This document shows, piece after piece, positions 7,992-16,696 of a stretch of DNA of 64,000 nt. Position numbers and translations under genes: made by a program. Each line of letters opens with the position of its first letter. The first letter of the stretch is position 1. A model generated the notes under the pieces. The model did not search any database. It saw nothing but the letters and a program-made list of their open reading frames with translations, and was not told where the DNA came from. This DNA comes from Bacteroides sp. An322 (GTDB taxonomy: Bacteria > Bacteroidota > Bacteroidia > Bacteroidales > Bacteroidaceae), in assembly GCF_002161765.1 (NCBI RefSeq), contig NZ_NFIN01000011.1:1-64000 (forward strand). The letters are read 5' to 3'.

Positions 7992-9409
7992 TTCTTAATT
8001 TTCTTTAATTCTGTATTCCGCACGCTCGTTTCAAGTGCTGCTATTTCATCTTGCAACTCTTTTACACGCTGCTCTTTATCCAAGATGCCGGGAGTGAGTT
8101 GGTCTTTTCCCGCTTGATTGCTCTCATGATATGCCGTGCGTAAGTTTTTCAATGAAGTCTGAAGTTCGTTCAGGTCTTTTTCTTTTTGGAGGTAAGAGCG
8201 GAATTGCTCGCGTGCTTCTTCCGATGCGAAATCAGAAAGCCGGTGATAGACTTTGTTATCGTCTACTACGAAGCGGAAATCGCCTTTCTTTTGCCGGGTG
8301 TTTTCAGCGTATGTCACTTGTGCCAAACGTTGCTTGGCGCCCCGTACCGTACTTTCACTGGTCTGTGTCTTTTTTATTTCTTTCAGACTGGCAAGGGCGA
8401 TGATGTCTTCGGGGTCGGAGGTTTCGTAATTATACACTTCTTTCGATTCGTTGGGGACGAATACATAGACACATACTTTACCTTCAGGCTGGTAGCGGTC
8501 GGAAGCGAACCAGCCAAGGCGATTCACTTCATCAATGGCATACATATAGTCATTGGCGGGCGAATTAAACGGCATCCCGATATTATCGGGGCGCAGGTAC
8601 GTGTTGTCATCCGAGTCATAGCGGGTGATGAAGATGTCCAGTCCGCCCACGCTCTCTTCACTTTCGGCGGCATAATAAAGGGTAATGCCGTCCGAGTCGA
8701 GGAAGGGATAGTTCTGGCTATATTCCGCTTGGTTTATTCCTTGCAGAGGTTGAGGGTCGCTCCAGCGGTCGATAAGCTTCATGCGCGAATACAGATGCGT
8801 CTTTCCTTCGCTATCGGTTTGCGGAAAGAGGGTTTTGTCGCCCCATTCGTTGGTATATACGGCACCTTCTCCGTTATCGGTCATTTCGAGGCTTCCCGAA
8901 GCCTTGCTCAGCTTGTATGCGGAAAGGAATGAGGCTTTGTCTACCACGAAGCTATCCACTACGGTCACCCGTTCTGTTCCCCGCAACATGCGTGCCGCCA
9001 TCCGGCATTGTGAGAGTACCCGTTCCGCTTCTTCAGTATCGCGTTTCTTCTTTTCCAGCCAGGAGATATGTTCTTCCAGATTTTCCACCGCGTCATCAAA
9101 ACGGTATTGTGTGTAATAGAGCTTGCCTAAGTAAAGGTAAGCATTAATCACTTTGCGTGCTGCGCTTTTTTCTAGGTAGGGTTGCGACTCTGCCAGTTCG
9201 CCCGTTTCGAAGCAGCACGCCCCGTACCAGAAATTATAGTTGGCATTCGAAGGGGCACGTTTCACCAGTTTCTCAAATACGGGTTTGGCTTCGGCAAACT
9301 TGCCTTCGGTAAACCATTCCTTGGCTTGGTTCAAGGTTTGAGCGTATGCCGTTCCTCCCCATGCCAAGGCGAGGAGCAGAGCGGCAAGTGTATGTCTTTT
9401 CTTGTTCAT
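7988..9409 (-). CDS. secreted TPR and PD40-repeat protein
   Basis: A 473-residue protein with a clear signal peptide (MNKKRHTLAALLLALA, cleavage near AYAQ). It has TPR-type repeats at about residues 25-130 (AKEWFTEGKFAEAKPVFEKL, AYLYLGKLYYTQYRFDDAVE), WD40/PD40-like beta-propeller segments at about 200-320 (YPFLDSDGITLYYAAES, MYAIDEVNRLGWFASDRY), and a Lys/Glu-rich coiled coil from about 395 to the end. The layout resembles periplasmic scaffold proteins of Bacteroidetes envelope systems, but no exact function is assigned. A longer frame to 9469 exists; the ATG at 9409 is chosen because it gives the signal peptide. A TACTTTTG promoter box lies 27 bp upstream. Confidence 0.8.
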   Translation of the reverse strand: MNKKRHTLAALLLALAWGGTAYAQTLNQAKEWFTEGKFAEAKPVFEKLVKRAPSNANYNFWYGACCFETGELAESQPYLEKSAARKVINAYLYLGKLYYTQYRFDDAVENLEEHISWLEKKKRDTEEAERVLSQCRMAARMLRGTERVTVVDSFVVDKASFLSAYKLSKASGSLEMTDNGEGAVYTNEWGDKTLFPQTDSEGKTHLYSRMKLIDRWSDPQPLQGINQAEYSQNYPFLDSDGITLYYAAESEESVGGLDIFITRYDSDDNTYLRPDNIGMPFNSPANDYMYAIDEVNRLGWFASDRYQPEGKVCVYVFVPNESKEVYNYETSDPEDIIALASLKEIKKTQTSESTVRGAKQRLAQVTYAENTRQKKGDFRFVVDDNKVYHRLSDFASEEAREQFRSYLQKEKDLNELQTSLKNLRTAYHESNQAGKDQLTPGILDKEQRVKELQDEIAALETSVRNTELKKIKN

Positions 9410-9435
9410 TTTTATCCTTTTCGTGTTGTTTTCAC

Positions 9436-9443
9436 CAAAAGTA
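9436..9443 (-). promoter_or_regulatory. -7 promoter element for the TPR-nfeD-floA unit
   Basis: TACTTTTG on the minus strand matches TAnnTTTG, the -7 element of the Bacteroides major sigma factor, and lies 27 bp before the ATG at 9409. No convincing -33 TTTG is seen. Confidence 0.5.
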
Positions 9444-9507
9444 CAAACTTTCTTCGAATTTCGAAGCATATTTTCGATTTCTTTTTCTCTGAATCGCTAA
9501 TTTGATG

Positions 9508-9515
9508 TACTTTTG
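9508..9515 (+). promoter_or_regulatory. -7 promoter element for ttcA
   Basis: TACTTTTG matches TAnnTTTG and ends 20 bp before the ttcA ATG, which fits a short leader. It is divergent from the promoter at 9436-9443. Confidence 0.55.
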
Positions 9516-9535
9516 TGCCCCGATTTTGTAAGATT

Positions 9536-10282
9536 ATGGAGAAAGAAGAAAAACTGATACGTACCATCAACCGGAGATTTAATAAAGGAGTGGTGGAATA
9601 CGGATTGATAGACGAAGGCGACAAGATACTTGTAGGGCTTTCGGGCGGGAAAGATTCGTTGGCTTTGCTTGAATTGTTGGCAGAGCGTTCGCGCATCTAC
9701 AAGCCGCGCTTTTCGGTCGTGGCGGCTCATGTGGCAATGACGAACATTGCTTACGAGTCGGACACCGACTATTTGCGCACGTTTGCCGAAGCATTTGGCG
9801 TGCCTTTCGTGCGCTATGAAACTTCGTTCGACCCTTCTACCGATACCCGTAAGTCGCCCTGTTTTTTGTGTTCGTGGAACCGGCGTAAGGCGTTGTTTAC
9901 TGTGGCAAAAGAGCAGGGGTGCAATAAAATAGCTTTAGGGCATCATCAGGATGATATTTTGGAAACTCTCCTGATGAACATGACTTTTCAGGGAGCTATC
10001 AGTACGATGCCCCCACGCTTGGTGATGCGTAAGTTCGACATGACTATCATCCGCCCTCTTTGTTTGGTGCATGAAGCGGAACTGGCGGAATTGGCGCAAA
10101 TCCGAGGCTATCAGAAGCAGGTGAAGAATTGTCCCTATGAGCACGATTCGCACCGTGCGGATATGAAAAGCGTATTAAAGGCATTAGAGCAAATGAATCC
10201 CGAAGCCCGCTATAGCCTATGGAGCAGTATGGCGAACATTCAGGAGGACTTGCTTCCGGTGAGAATTGACAGGAGTTATTAA
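9536..10282 (+). CDS. ttcA: tRNA 2-thiocytidine synthetase-type ATPase TtcA
   Basis: A 248-residue PP-loop ATPase of the TtcA/TtuA family, which inserts sulfur at C2 of cytidine 32 in tRNA using an iron-sulfur cluster. The PP-loop is GLSGGKDSLALLELL (about residues 33-47), the CxxC pair is CFLCSW (about 107-112), and the conserved GHHQDDILETLLMNM follows; a further Cys occurs in NCPYEHDSHR. The frame extends upstream to a GTG at 9515, but that codon lies in the -7 promoter box, so the ATG at 9536 is chosen. A small membrane protein gene follows 23 bp downstream. Confidence 0.88.
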   Translation: MEKEEKLIRTINRRFNKGVVEYGLIDEGDKILVGLSGGKDSLALLELLAERSRIYKPRFSVVAAHVAMTNIAYESDTDYLRTFAEAFGVPFVRYETSFDPSTDTRKSPCFLCSWNRRKALFTVAKEQGCNKIALGHHQDDILETLLMNMTFQGAISTMPPRLVMRKFDMTIIRPLCLVHEAELAELAQIRGYQKQVKNCPYEHDSHRADMKSVLKALEQMNPEARYSLWSSMANIQEDLLPVRIDRSY

Positions 10283-10305
10283 TTATTTAATTGTTAATTA
10301 TAAAG

Positions 10306-10680
10306 ATGTTCACACAAGGAATTTATTCAATTATTCTATTGGTCTTTTCCAACATCTTCATGACCTTCGCTTGGTACGGCCATTTGAAGATGCGCGAAGA
10401 GTTCAGTTGGTTTGCGGCATTGCCTCTCATCGGAGTTATTGCCTTCAGTTGGGCGGTTGCCTTTTTCGAGTATTGCCTTCAGGTGCCCGCCAACCGTTTA
10501 GGGTTTAAGGATAGCGGAGGTCCGTTCGATATTATGCAGCTCAAGGTGATTCAGGAAGTGATTACGCTTACCGTCTTCACCATTTTTTCTATGATTGCGT
10601 TTAAGATGGAGCTGAAATGGAACCACTTTGCCGCCTTCGTTTGTCTCATTTTGGCGGTCTATTTTGTCTTTAAGAAATAA
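10306..10680 (+). CDS. DUF486 family small membrane protein
   Basis: A 124-residue protein with four hydrophobic helices (about residues 5-24, 33-52, 76-97 and 103-121). It matches the DUF486 family, small four-helix proteins related to drug/metabolite transporters. The conserved stretch AFFEYCLQVPANRLG and the following FDIMQLKVIQEVITL are visible. It probably shares the ttcA transcript. Its substrate is unknown. The ATG at 10306 is chosen over an in-frame TTG at 10291. Confidence 0.82.
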   Translation: MFTQGIYSIILLVFSNIFMTFAWYGHLKMREEFSWFAALPLIGVIAFSWAVAFFEYCLQVPANRLGFKDSGGPFDIMQLKVIQEVITLTVFTIFSMIAFKMELKWNHFAAFVCLILAVYFVFKK

Positions 10681-10696
10681 GTGCGTGGCCTGTTAG

Positions 10697-10778
10697 ATGC
10701 ATATAGGTCCGTAAGCCTACGAAGCAGGCTTCATCAGCTAACTAAGCAGGCTTCGTAGTCTTACGAACCTATATGCAT
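10697..10778. terminator. long imperfect hairpin between convergent genes
   Basis: ATGCATATAGGTCCGTAAG at 10697 pairs with the reverse complement ending CTTACGAACCTATATGCAT at 10778; 28-bp arms have two mismatches. It lies between the convergent DUF486 and CDF genes and is followed by TTTTTG, so it can end transcripts from the plus strand. The inner part, AAGCAGGCTTCATCAGC, resembles other hairpins in the window. Confidence 0.65.
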
Positions 10779-10821
10779 TTTTGTCAGGAGCCAGCTGACT
10801 TTTTGGCATGATTTTGTTCCG

Positions 10822-11724
10822 CTATTTGCAGCAACAAGAGTCATCACAACGGCTTCCCGGTGCTTCACATTCTATGGTACTATGTTGGATGCCGTGTTCG
10901 CGCAATTCGGCTTTTACGGCATGTTTCACTTCTTCCATTTGCAATAAATCTTTTAATACGATATGAATGGTGGCTGCGTTTTCGGTAGTGCTCATTGCCC
11001 ATACATGAAAATGATGGAAACTTTCTACTCCAGGCACTTGAGCGATATGCTGTTCCAGTTCATGGATATGAATGCTTTCGGGTACGGCATCAAGGGAAAG
11101 GAACAGGCTTTCTTTTAAGAGTTTCCAGGTGGAAATCAGAATCAGAATTGCAATAACGAGGCTGATAATCGTGTCAATCAAGACAAATCCGGTCAGTATG
11201 ATGATAATGCCCGAAATGACCACTCCTATTGAGACCAATGTGTCCATAGCCATGTGTAGGAAGGCTCCCCGCACATTCAGGTCGTGTTTCTGGTTCTTCA
11301 TAAGCAGCCATGCCGTGACTCCATTTACAAGAATGCCGATACCAGCGGTCCAGGATACGGCTGCTCCGGAAACATGTTCAGGTTGTTTTAGCTTATAGAA
11401 ACTTTCGATGATAATAGCTCCTACCGCAATCAATAGGATAATGGCATTGAGCAGAGAAACCAATACCGTACTTTTTTTATATCCATAAGTGAAATGGTCG
11501 GTGCTATGATGTTTCGACATACGGAAAGCGAAAAGCGAAAGCAACAGGCTGAATACATCGCTTAAATTATGTCCTGCATCGGACAACAAACCAAGAGAAT
11601 TGAATAAGAATCCTGCCCCCGCTTCAATTATGACAAAAAGCAGGTTGATGATGATACATACGATGAAAATCGAGTTTAGTGATGTCAGCGTATGATTGTG
11701 GGAGTGTACATGTTGATGTGCCAT
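10822..11724 (-). CDS. cation diffusion facilitator metal exporter (CzcD-like)
   Basis: A 300-residue CDF transporter with six membrane helices that exports Zn2+ or related divalent metals by proton exchange. The metal-site motifs are DAGHNLSD in helix 2 and HMAMD in helix 5. The N terminus is His-rich (MAHQHVHSHNH), and the cytoplasmic C-terminal domain (HVWAMSTTENAATIHIVL) ends in a Cys-rich tail, CDDSCCCK, both probably metal binding. It is monocistronic. A TAACTTCG box lies at 11751-11758, and a perfect palindrome at 11819-11835 may be a metal-regulator operator. Confidence 0.92.
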   Translation of the reverse strand: MAHQHVHSHNHTLTSLNSIFIVCIIINLLFVIIEAGAGFLFNSLGLLSDAGHNLSDVFSLLLSLFAFRMSKHHSTDHFTYGYKKSTVLVSLLNAIILLIAVGAIIIESFYKLKQPEHVSGAAVSWTAGIGILVNGVTAWLLMKNQKHDLNVRGAFLHMAMDTLVSIGVVISGIIIILTGFVLIDTIISLVIAILILISTWKLLKESLFLSLDAVPESIHIHELEQHIAQVPGVESFHHFHVWAMSTTENAATIHIVLKDLLQMEEVKHAVKAELREHGIQHSTIECEAPGSRCDDSCCCK

Positions 11725-11750
11725 ATAAAATTTGTTTAATTAATCTGGTG

Positions 11751-11758
11751 CGAAGTTA
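11751..11758 (-). promoter_or_regulatory. possible -7 element of the CDF gene
   Basis: TAACTTCG on the minus strand resembles TAnnTTTG with one mismatch and lies 27 bp before the start codon. Confidence 0.35.
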
Positions 11759-11818
11759 GGCAGAATCTTTAGTTTTATCATTACTTGAATGTGTTGAATT
11801 CCTTTATTTCAGATGCAT

Positions 11819-11835
11819 TTGCAACCAAGTTGCAA
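11819..11835. promoter_or_regulatory. TTGCAAC-CAA-GTTGCAA palindrome, possible metalloregulator site
   Basis: A perfect 7-3-7 inverted repeat lies in the intergenic space between the divergent CDF exporter and histone-like genes, about 95 bp upstream of the CDF start. Its form resembles Fur-family boxes. The link to a regulator is inference. Confidence 0.4.
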
Positions 11836-11946
11836 TAAATAAAAGGTGAAATGATTAAATAATGTAAAAAAGAGAGGCGGAACTGCTACATATTAAGTTA
11901 TTTGTATTTACTTTGGAAATGTTTAAGGTCAAATTCATTAAAAGCT

Positions 11947-12123
11947 ATGAACGAATTAATTGCAAAAATTAAAGAATTGAATGAAGCTTTGGTTGCAGAT
12001 GCTGAATTGCAAGCTACAAAAGGCAATAAAGCAGCAGGAACTCGTGCACGTAAAGTTTCATTAGAGTTAGAAAAGGTATTGAAAGAATTCAGAAAAGTTT
12101 CTTTAGAAGAATCAAAAAAATGA
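11947..12123 (+). CDS. histone H1-like DNA-binding protein (Hc1 type)
   Basis: A 58-residue Lys-rich protein: NELIAKIKELNEALVADA followed by KGNKAAGTRARKVSLELEKV and a basic C terminus. It matches the small histone H1-like (Hc1) proteins found throughout Bacteroidetes, thought to bind DNA and help compact the nucleoid. The ATG at 11947 is chosen; an upstream in-frame ATG at 11902 would add a hydrophobic, non-conserved leader. A strong stem-loop with a T-run follows the stop codon (12141-12205). Confidence 0.85.
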   Translation: MNELIAKIKELNEALVADAELQATKGNKAAGTRARKVSLELEKVLKEFRKVSLEESKK

Positions 12124-12140
12124 CCATTCTTTCTATGGAA

Positions 12141-12205
12141 GAAGAAGGGGTTGTATCATTTGGCTTTGTTTCCTGATGGTATAACCTCTTTTTCATTGTT
12201 TTTTT
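12141..12205 (+). terminator. 19-bp stem-loop with T-run, between the histone-like gene and kinase start
   Basis: Bases 12141-12159 pair with 12176-12194 over 19 continuous pairs, four of them G-U wobbles, with a 16-nt loop; TTGTTTTTTT follows at 12196-12205. The wobble pairs show that the structure is meant for RNA. It ends 9 nt before the kinase ATG at 12215, so it terminates the histone transcript and also sits in the leader of the kinase operon. Confidence 0.75.
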
Positions 12206-12214
12206 AAGCCGGAC

Positions 12215-15200
12215 ATGCGGGGTATACAATATAATGGGTGGTTTCTGGTGGTCCTGATGCTGGTGATGTCGGCATGCGGGAAACATACCGGGCGGATGGA
12301 ATCGTATTTTCGGGCAGATTCTTTGAACCGGGAAGCGTATTCCATGCGTTACAGGAATCTTATTGCATCGGAACAACTGGCTCAGGAGGCATTTCGCTTG
12401 TCTGCTGGCAATTCGGACTTGCGTGCGGAAGCGTTGAATAATTTAGGCTTTTGCGCTTTCATGCACATGGATTTTGAACGTGCCGCTCGCCTTTTTCATC
12501 AGGCATCAGATGAAGGAGACAATGAAATCGAACGTTTGATAGCTGATGTAGGCATGATGAAGATATGCCAACGCACAGCAATGAACAAAGAGTTTTACGA
12601 TTATCGGAATAGTGCCCTTCGGCGCATGAAGCGTATCCGTGAGGATGAAAAACAGATTTCGGATGCACATCTCAAGGCGCGTTTGAATTATGCTGTTTCT
12701 GAATTTTACATCGTATCGGGTGTTTATTTCTACTATTTGCAGCAACACGAAGAATCTCTTCAGGCGATTGATGCCGTAGATGTCGATGCTATCCGGAGCG
12801 ATACAGCCCAATGGTTATATTATGTGTATATGCGAGGGTCGGGAGATATGTATAAGGCCCCTACACGTGAAAAAATAGTGACGGGTGAATTAGGCTATCT
12901 GGTTAATTGCTTGGCAATAAGCAGGGCGGGAGGATATGTTTATTTTGAAGCGAATGCCCAGCAAGCACTTGCCGAACTTCTGAATTTCCGGCGGAATCGG
13001 GAAATATTGGCACAGAACAGTCCGGGTATGTTGCGGATGATTAATGAAGAGGGATTGCCTTTAGATAGCCTTCCGCTATTTTATGCACGCCGGGCATTGG
13101 CTTTGTTTAAGCAATATGATGATTGGTATCAGATATCAGGGACTTACCGGACACTTGCTACCTATTATAATTATATGGGATATCCTGAAAAGGCACTTCC
13201 TAATCTGGATACCGCTTTGCATTATGTCAATCTGCATCATGAAAAGTATTATCATTGTACGGATACGGCAGACCGTTTGCGTCCTTATGTCCCGAATGCA
13301 GACCATTCCGTAGAATTGAATTGGATTGTAGATGAGGGGATAAAGACAGTACCGGAATGGATTTTGCGTTTACGGGAACAGTTGAGCCGGACTTATTCGG
13401 CAATGGGAATGAAGCCGGAATCAGACTATAACCGGAATATTTATCTTGATTTGTTGGATTATATCCGTCAAGACAAGTTGTTGGAAAGCCGTTATATCGC
13501 GTTGGAGCGCGAATCAAACCAACTGAACGCCTTGCTTTGGCTGGTTGTATTCGGGCTGGGAGTTTTGATTGCGTTGTTTGTGTTTTTCAGCTTGAGGTGG
13601 AGGAAGCGGAATCACCTTTATTTATCTGTACTGAAACAGGTTTTTGAATTATGCCGGAAAATCATTTCTTCTGTTCCTGCTTCTGCTTCGGGAATGGACG
13701 AGGTAGTTTGTGCCATTCAGCAAACGGTAAAAGATGATTTCCTTCGTATTTTCGGTGCTGTAGATATGCAGATTTGCCTGAAGGATACAGAGACAGGGCT
13801 TTTATCGGATGACATGCCTTTTGAATTGCCGGAGAAAACGGTAAAGTTTGATTTTGATTTGGTTTCGCCTGAGAATAATGAAATTATCGGACGTGTATGG
13901 CTGGCATTGCAACGCCCGTTTCTTAAAGAGGAAAAAGCGTTGTTGCGGTTGATTTCGCCCTATTTGGCATGGACCCTGATGAATGGCTCTAATCTGGTTT
14001 CACTGGATGACGAGCGGCGCAGATTGGAAAAAGAGCAATACATTCATCAACAGCATTTAGCCGAAAATAAGAAGGAAAATACAGTAAAAAAAGCTTGTTT
14101 TTCAATTGTGACCGGTATTTTGCCTTATATTGACCGTATTGTAAATGAGGTGCATAAATTGAAATCGGCTCCATACACCCGTCAAAAGCAGGTGAAGAAA
14201 GGGAAATATGAATATATTGATGAACTGATTACCCGTATCAATGAGTGTAATGATATTTTGGCTTTGTGGATTAAGATGCGTCAGGGTACGGTGAGTTTGA
14301 ATATCGAAAGCTTTTCCTTGAATGATTTGTTTGATGTGGTAGGAAAGGGAAGGCGTTCGTTTGAAATGAAACATCAGACTTTGCTCATAAAACCGACCGA
14401 GGCTATAGTAAAGGCTGACCGGGCGCTTACGTTGTTTATGATAAACACGTTAGCAGAAAATGCTCGTAAGTACACTCCCGAAGGCGGACGCATCGAACTG
14501 AAAGCGGATGAGACTGCTGAATATGTGGAAATATCGGTTTCGGATACGGGCATGGGGCTTTCTGAAAAGGATATTGATTGCATCTTGAATGAGAAAGTCT
14601 ATGATTCGGGGACAATCGGTCTGGATACAGCAGCGGATGTACAATCGTTGAAACATCAAAAAGGATATGGTTTCGGCTTGATGAATTGCAAAGGGATTAT
14701 TGAAAAATATCGGAAAACAAATGCATTGTTCGGTGTATGCCGTTTTGATATTCAAAGCACTCCGGGTAAGGGAAGCCGTTTTTATTTTCGCTTGCCCAAG
14801 GGAGTGAAGCGGATATTGGTATCTATCGGGATTGTGTTGTTGGGGGTAGGAGGAACCGGTTGCGGGAAACAGACTCCAGCTACTGTTTCTTCTGATGTCC
14901 CGCAAGTCGCATCGTATGATAGTTTGTTGGCAATAGCGAATGATTATGCCAATTTGGTGTATGAATGTAATTTGGATGGATATTATACAGAGGCTTTAGG
15001 ATATGCTGATAGTGTGCTTTATTATCTGAATGCCCATTATCTGCGCTACTCAGGATTTAAGGAACCCTTGTTGGCTCTTTATCAAGACGATTCTCAAATA
15101 GCTGAACAGGATTGGCTGGAAAATCAGTTCGATACGGATTATTATATCTTGCTGGATGTGCGTAATGAAGCTGCCGTAGCTGCATTGGCGATAAAGGATT

Positions 15201-16663
15201 TTCGTACCTATTATTATAATAACCTGGCGTATACGGCATTGTATAAGCAAATAAGCAAAGACCGTTCATTGGAAGCATATTGTGTGCAGATGCGCCAATC
15301 TGCCAACAATAAAATCATTGCGCTGGTTTTGCTTGTTTTGTTGGTTATTGTGTGTCTGGTAGGATATTATTGGCTGTATTGGCGTCATCGTTTGCGCTAT
15401 CGTTATAATATGGAGCAGGTGTTTGCGATTAATCAGGCGGTATTTTCTTCTATCCGTTTTACCGATGAAGGCGGGATTATGTTTGATGTGTTATTGAGCC
15501 AATTGGATAATGAGTTGAACGAACTTTTTCCGGTTTCGGGTTTAGGACTGGCATTTTGTGATGAAGAGACTCCCACTTTGCTTTGGCATTTCTATCCGCA
15601 TAATGAATCAGATGAGGTGCGGAATTTGATGCAGCGTTGTTTGGAGAAACAGACGTTGATACGTGCGGAAGGTTCAGGTTGGATTGCTTTGCCGCTCCGG
15701 GTACAGATAGGAGGGGAGATTTATTATACGGGGGTATTTGCGTTGCAGATTGTCCGTCGGAAGATAAGCGAAGAAGATATCCTGCTTTCGGAGTTGGTGG
15801 TTGATTATCTGGCTGCTGTATTATATAACGCGGTTGTAAGGGTACGCCGGAAATACAATGACATTGAACTGGCTCAGAATGATGCACGGAGGGCATTGTA
15901 TGAAGAGAATTTGTTGCATGTACAGAATATGGTGCTTGATAATTGCTTGTCTACCATTAAGCATGAGACTATTTATTATCCAAGTCGTATTAAGCAAATC
16001 ATAGACCGGTTGAATCAGGATGAAGCAAAACCGGAATCCGAAGAGCGGGAGCAATTACAGACCGTGGATGAATTGATAAATTATTATAAAGATATATTCG
16101 GCTTGTTAAGTTCGTGTGCTGCCCGCCAGTTGGATGAGATTACATTCCGCCGGACAGAAATCCGTTCGGAAAGTGTGGATGAGAAATTATGCCGTTATTT
16201 CCGGAAAGCGTCTCGTAAATTGCCTTTCCGACTTACGCTTGATTCTCAGATTCCTTCTGGATTGGTCTTGTTGGGGGATGCCGTATTGTTGGATTTCCTT
16301 TTTGAAAACCTGATAAACGAAACGCTCCGTTATCCCGAACCGGGCAGGCTGGAAGTGTCTGCATGTGCGGATAACAACGGTTTTATACGTTTCGCTTTTA
16401 CTGATATGCGCCGTACATACACTCAGGAAGAACTGAATACTTGGTTTTATCCTTCGTTGGAGCGTATGCATGAAGGCAATGGAAATGAACTTATAGGAAC
16501 GGAATTTTTGGTGTGCAAACAAATAATCCGTGACCATGATGAATATGGGGGGAAGCGTGGATGCCGTATCAATGCTTGTCCCGAAGCGGGAGGCGGATAT
16601 ACGGTATGGTTTACTATCCCTGAAAAGAAACAATGTTTCACTACAGAGAAAACAAAGTCTTAA
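12215..16663 (+). CDS. double sensor histidine kinase (DUF5112/DUF5113 type)
   Basis: A 1482-residue protein built as two sensor-kinase halves. Half one: lipoprotein-like signal (lipobox Cys21 in LVMSAC), TPR-rich extracytoplasmic region, membrane helix at about 436-460, cytoplasmic dimerisation region and HATPase (N box NTLAENARKY, G1 VSDTGMG, G2 GYGFGLMNC). Half two: hydrophobic segment with a second lipobox-like GGTGC (Cys883), short extracytoplasmic region, membrane helix at about 1033-1055, dimerisation helix with KHET (His1250), and a HATPase-like region that keeps an N box (FENLINETLRY) but not clear G boxes. Where half one should have the phospho-acceptor His it has Val632 (IVTGILPY). 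The domain order matches DUF5112-HATPase-DUF5113 proteins of Bacteroides. It is followed at 33 bp by a response regulator. The ligand is unknown. Confidence 0.85.
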   Translation: MRGIQYNGWFLVVLMLVMSACGKHTGRMESYFRADSLNREAYSMRYRNLIASEQLAQEAFRLSAGNSDLRAEALNNLGFCAFMHMDFERAARLFHQASDEGDNEIERLIADVGMMKICQRTAMNKEFYDYRNSALRRMKRIREDEKQISDAHLKARLNYAVSEFYIVSGVYFYYLQQHEESLQAIDAVDVDAIRSDTAQWLYYVYMRGSGDMYKAPTREKIVTGELGYLVNCLAISRAGGYVYFEANAQQALAELLNFRRNREILAQNSPGMLRMINEEGLPLDSLPLFYARRALALFKQYDDWYQISGTYRTLATYYNYMGYPEKALPNLDTALHYVNLHHEKYYHCTDTADRLRPYVPNADHSVELNWIVDEGIKTVPEWILRLREQLSRTYSAMGMKPESDYNRNIYLDLLDYIRQDKLLESRYIALERESNQLNALLWLVVFGLGVLIALFVFFSLRWRKRNHLYLSVLKQVFELCRKIISSVPASASGMDEVVCAIQQTVKDDFLRIFGAVDMQICLKDTETGLLSDDMPFELPEKTVKFDFDLVSPENNEIIGRVWLALQRPFLKEEKALLRLISPYLAWTLMNGSNLVSLDDERRRLEKEQYIHQQHLAENKKENTVKKACFSIVTGILPYIDRIVNEVHKLKSAPYTRQKQVKKGKYEYIDELITRINECNDILALWIKMRQGTVSLNIESFSLNDLFDVVGKGRRSFEMKHQTLLIKPTEAIVKADRALTLFMINTLAENARKYTPEGGRIELKADETAEYVEISVSDTGMGLSEKDIDCILNEKVYDSGTIGLDTAADVQSLKHQKGYGFGLMNCKGIIEKYRKTNALFGVCRFDIQSTPGKGSRFYFRLPKGVKRILVSIGIVLLGVGGTGCGKQTPATVSSDVPQVASYDSLLAIANDYANLVYECNLDGYYTEALGYADSVLYYLNAHYLRYSGFKEPLLALYQDDSQIAEQDWLENQFDTDYYILLDVRNEAAVAALAIKDFRTYYYNNLAYTALYKQISKDRSLEAYCVQMRQSANNKIIALVLLVLLVIVCLVGYYWLYWRHRLRYRYNMEQVFAINQAVFSSIRFTDEGGIMFDVLLSQLDNELNELFPVSGLGLAFCDEETPTLLWHFYPHNESDEVRNLMQRCLEKQTLIRAEGSGWIALPLRVQIGGEIYYTGVFALQIVRRKISEEDILLSELVVDYLAAVLYNAVVRVRRKYNDIELAQNDARRALYEENLLHVQNMVLDNCLSTIKHETIYYPSRIKQIIDRLNQDEAKPESEEREQLQTVDELINYYKDIFGLLSSCAARQLDEITFRRTEIRSESVDEKLCRYFRKASRKLPFRLTLDSQIPSGLVLLGDAVLLDFLFENLINETLRYPEPGRLEVSACADNNGFIRFAFTDMRRTYTQEELNTWFYPSLERMHEGNGNELIGTEFLVCKQIIRDHDEYGGKRGCRINACPEAGGGYTVWFTIPEKKQCFTTEKTKS

Positions 16664-16696
16664 TACATAATATATAACAGTTACTTAATCGTGTAT

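Noticed and set aside
8186-8932. 248-codon plus-strand open frame
   Set aside because: It is antisense to the secreted TPR/PD40 gene, with low-complexity hydrophobic runs typical of a shadow frame.
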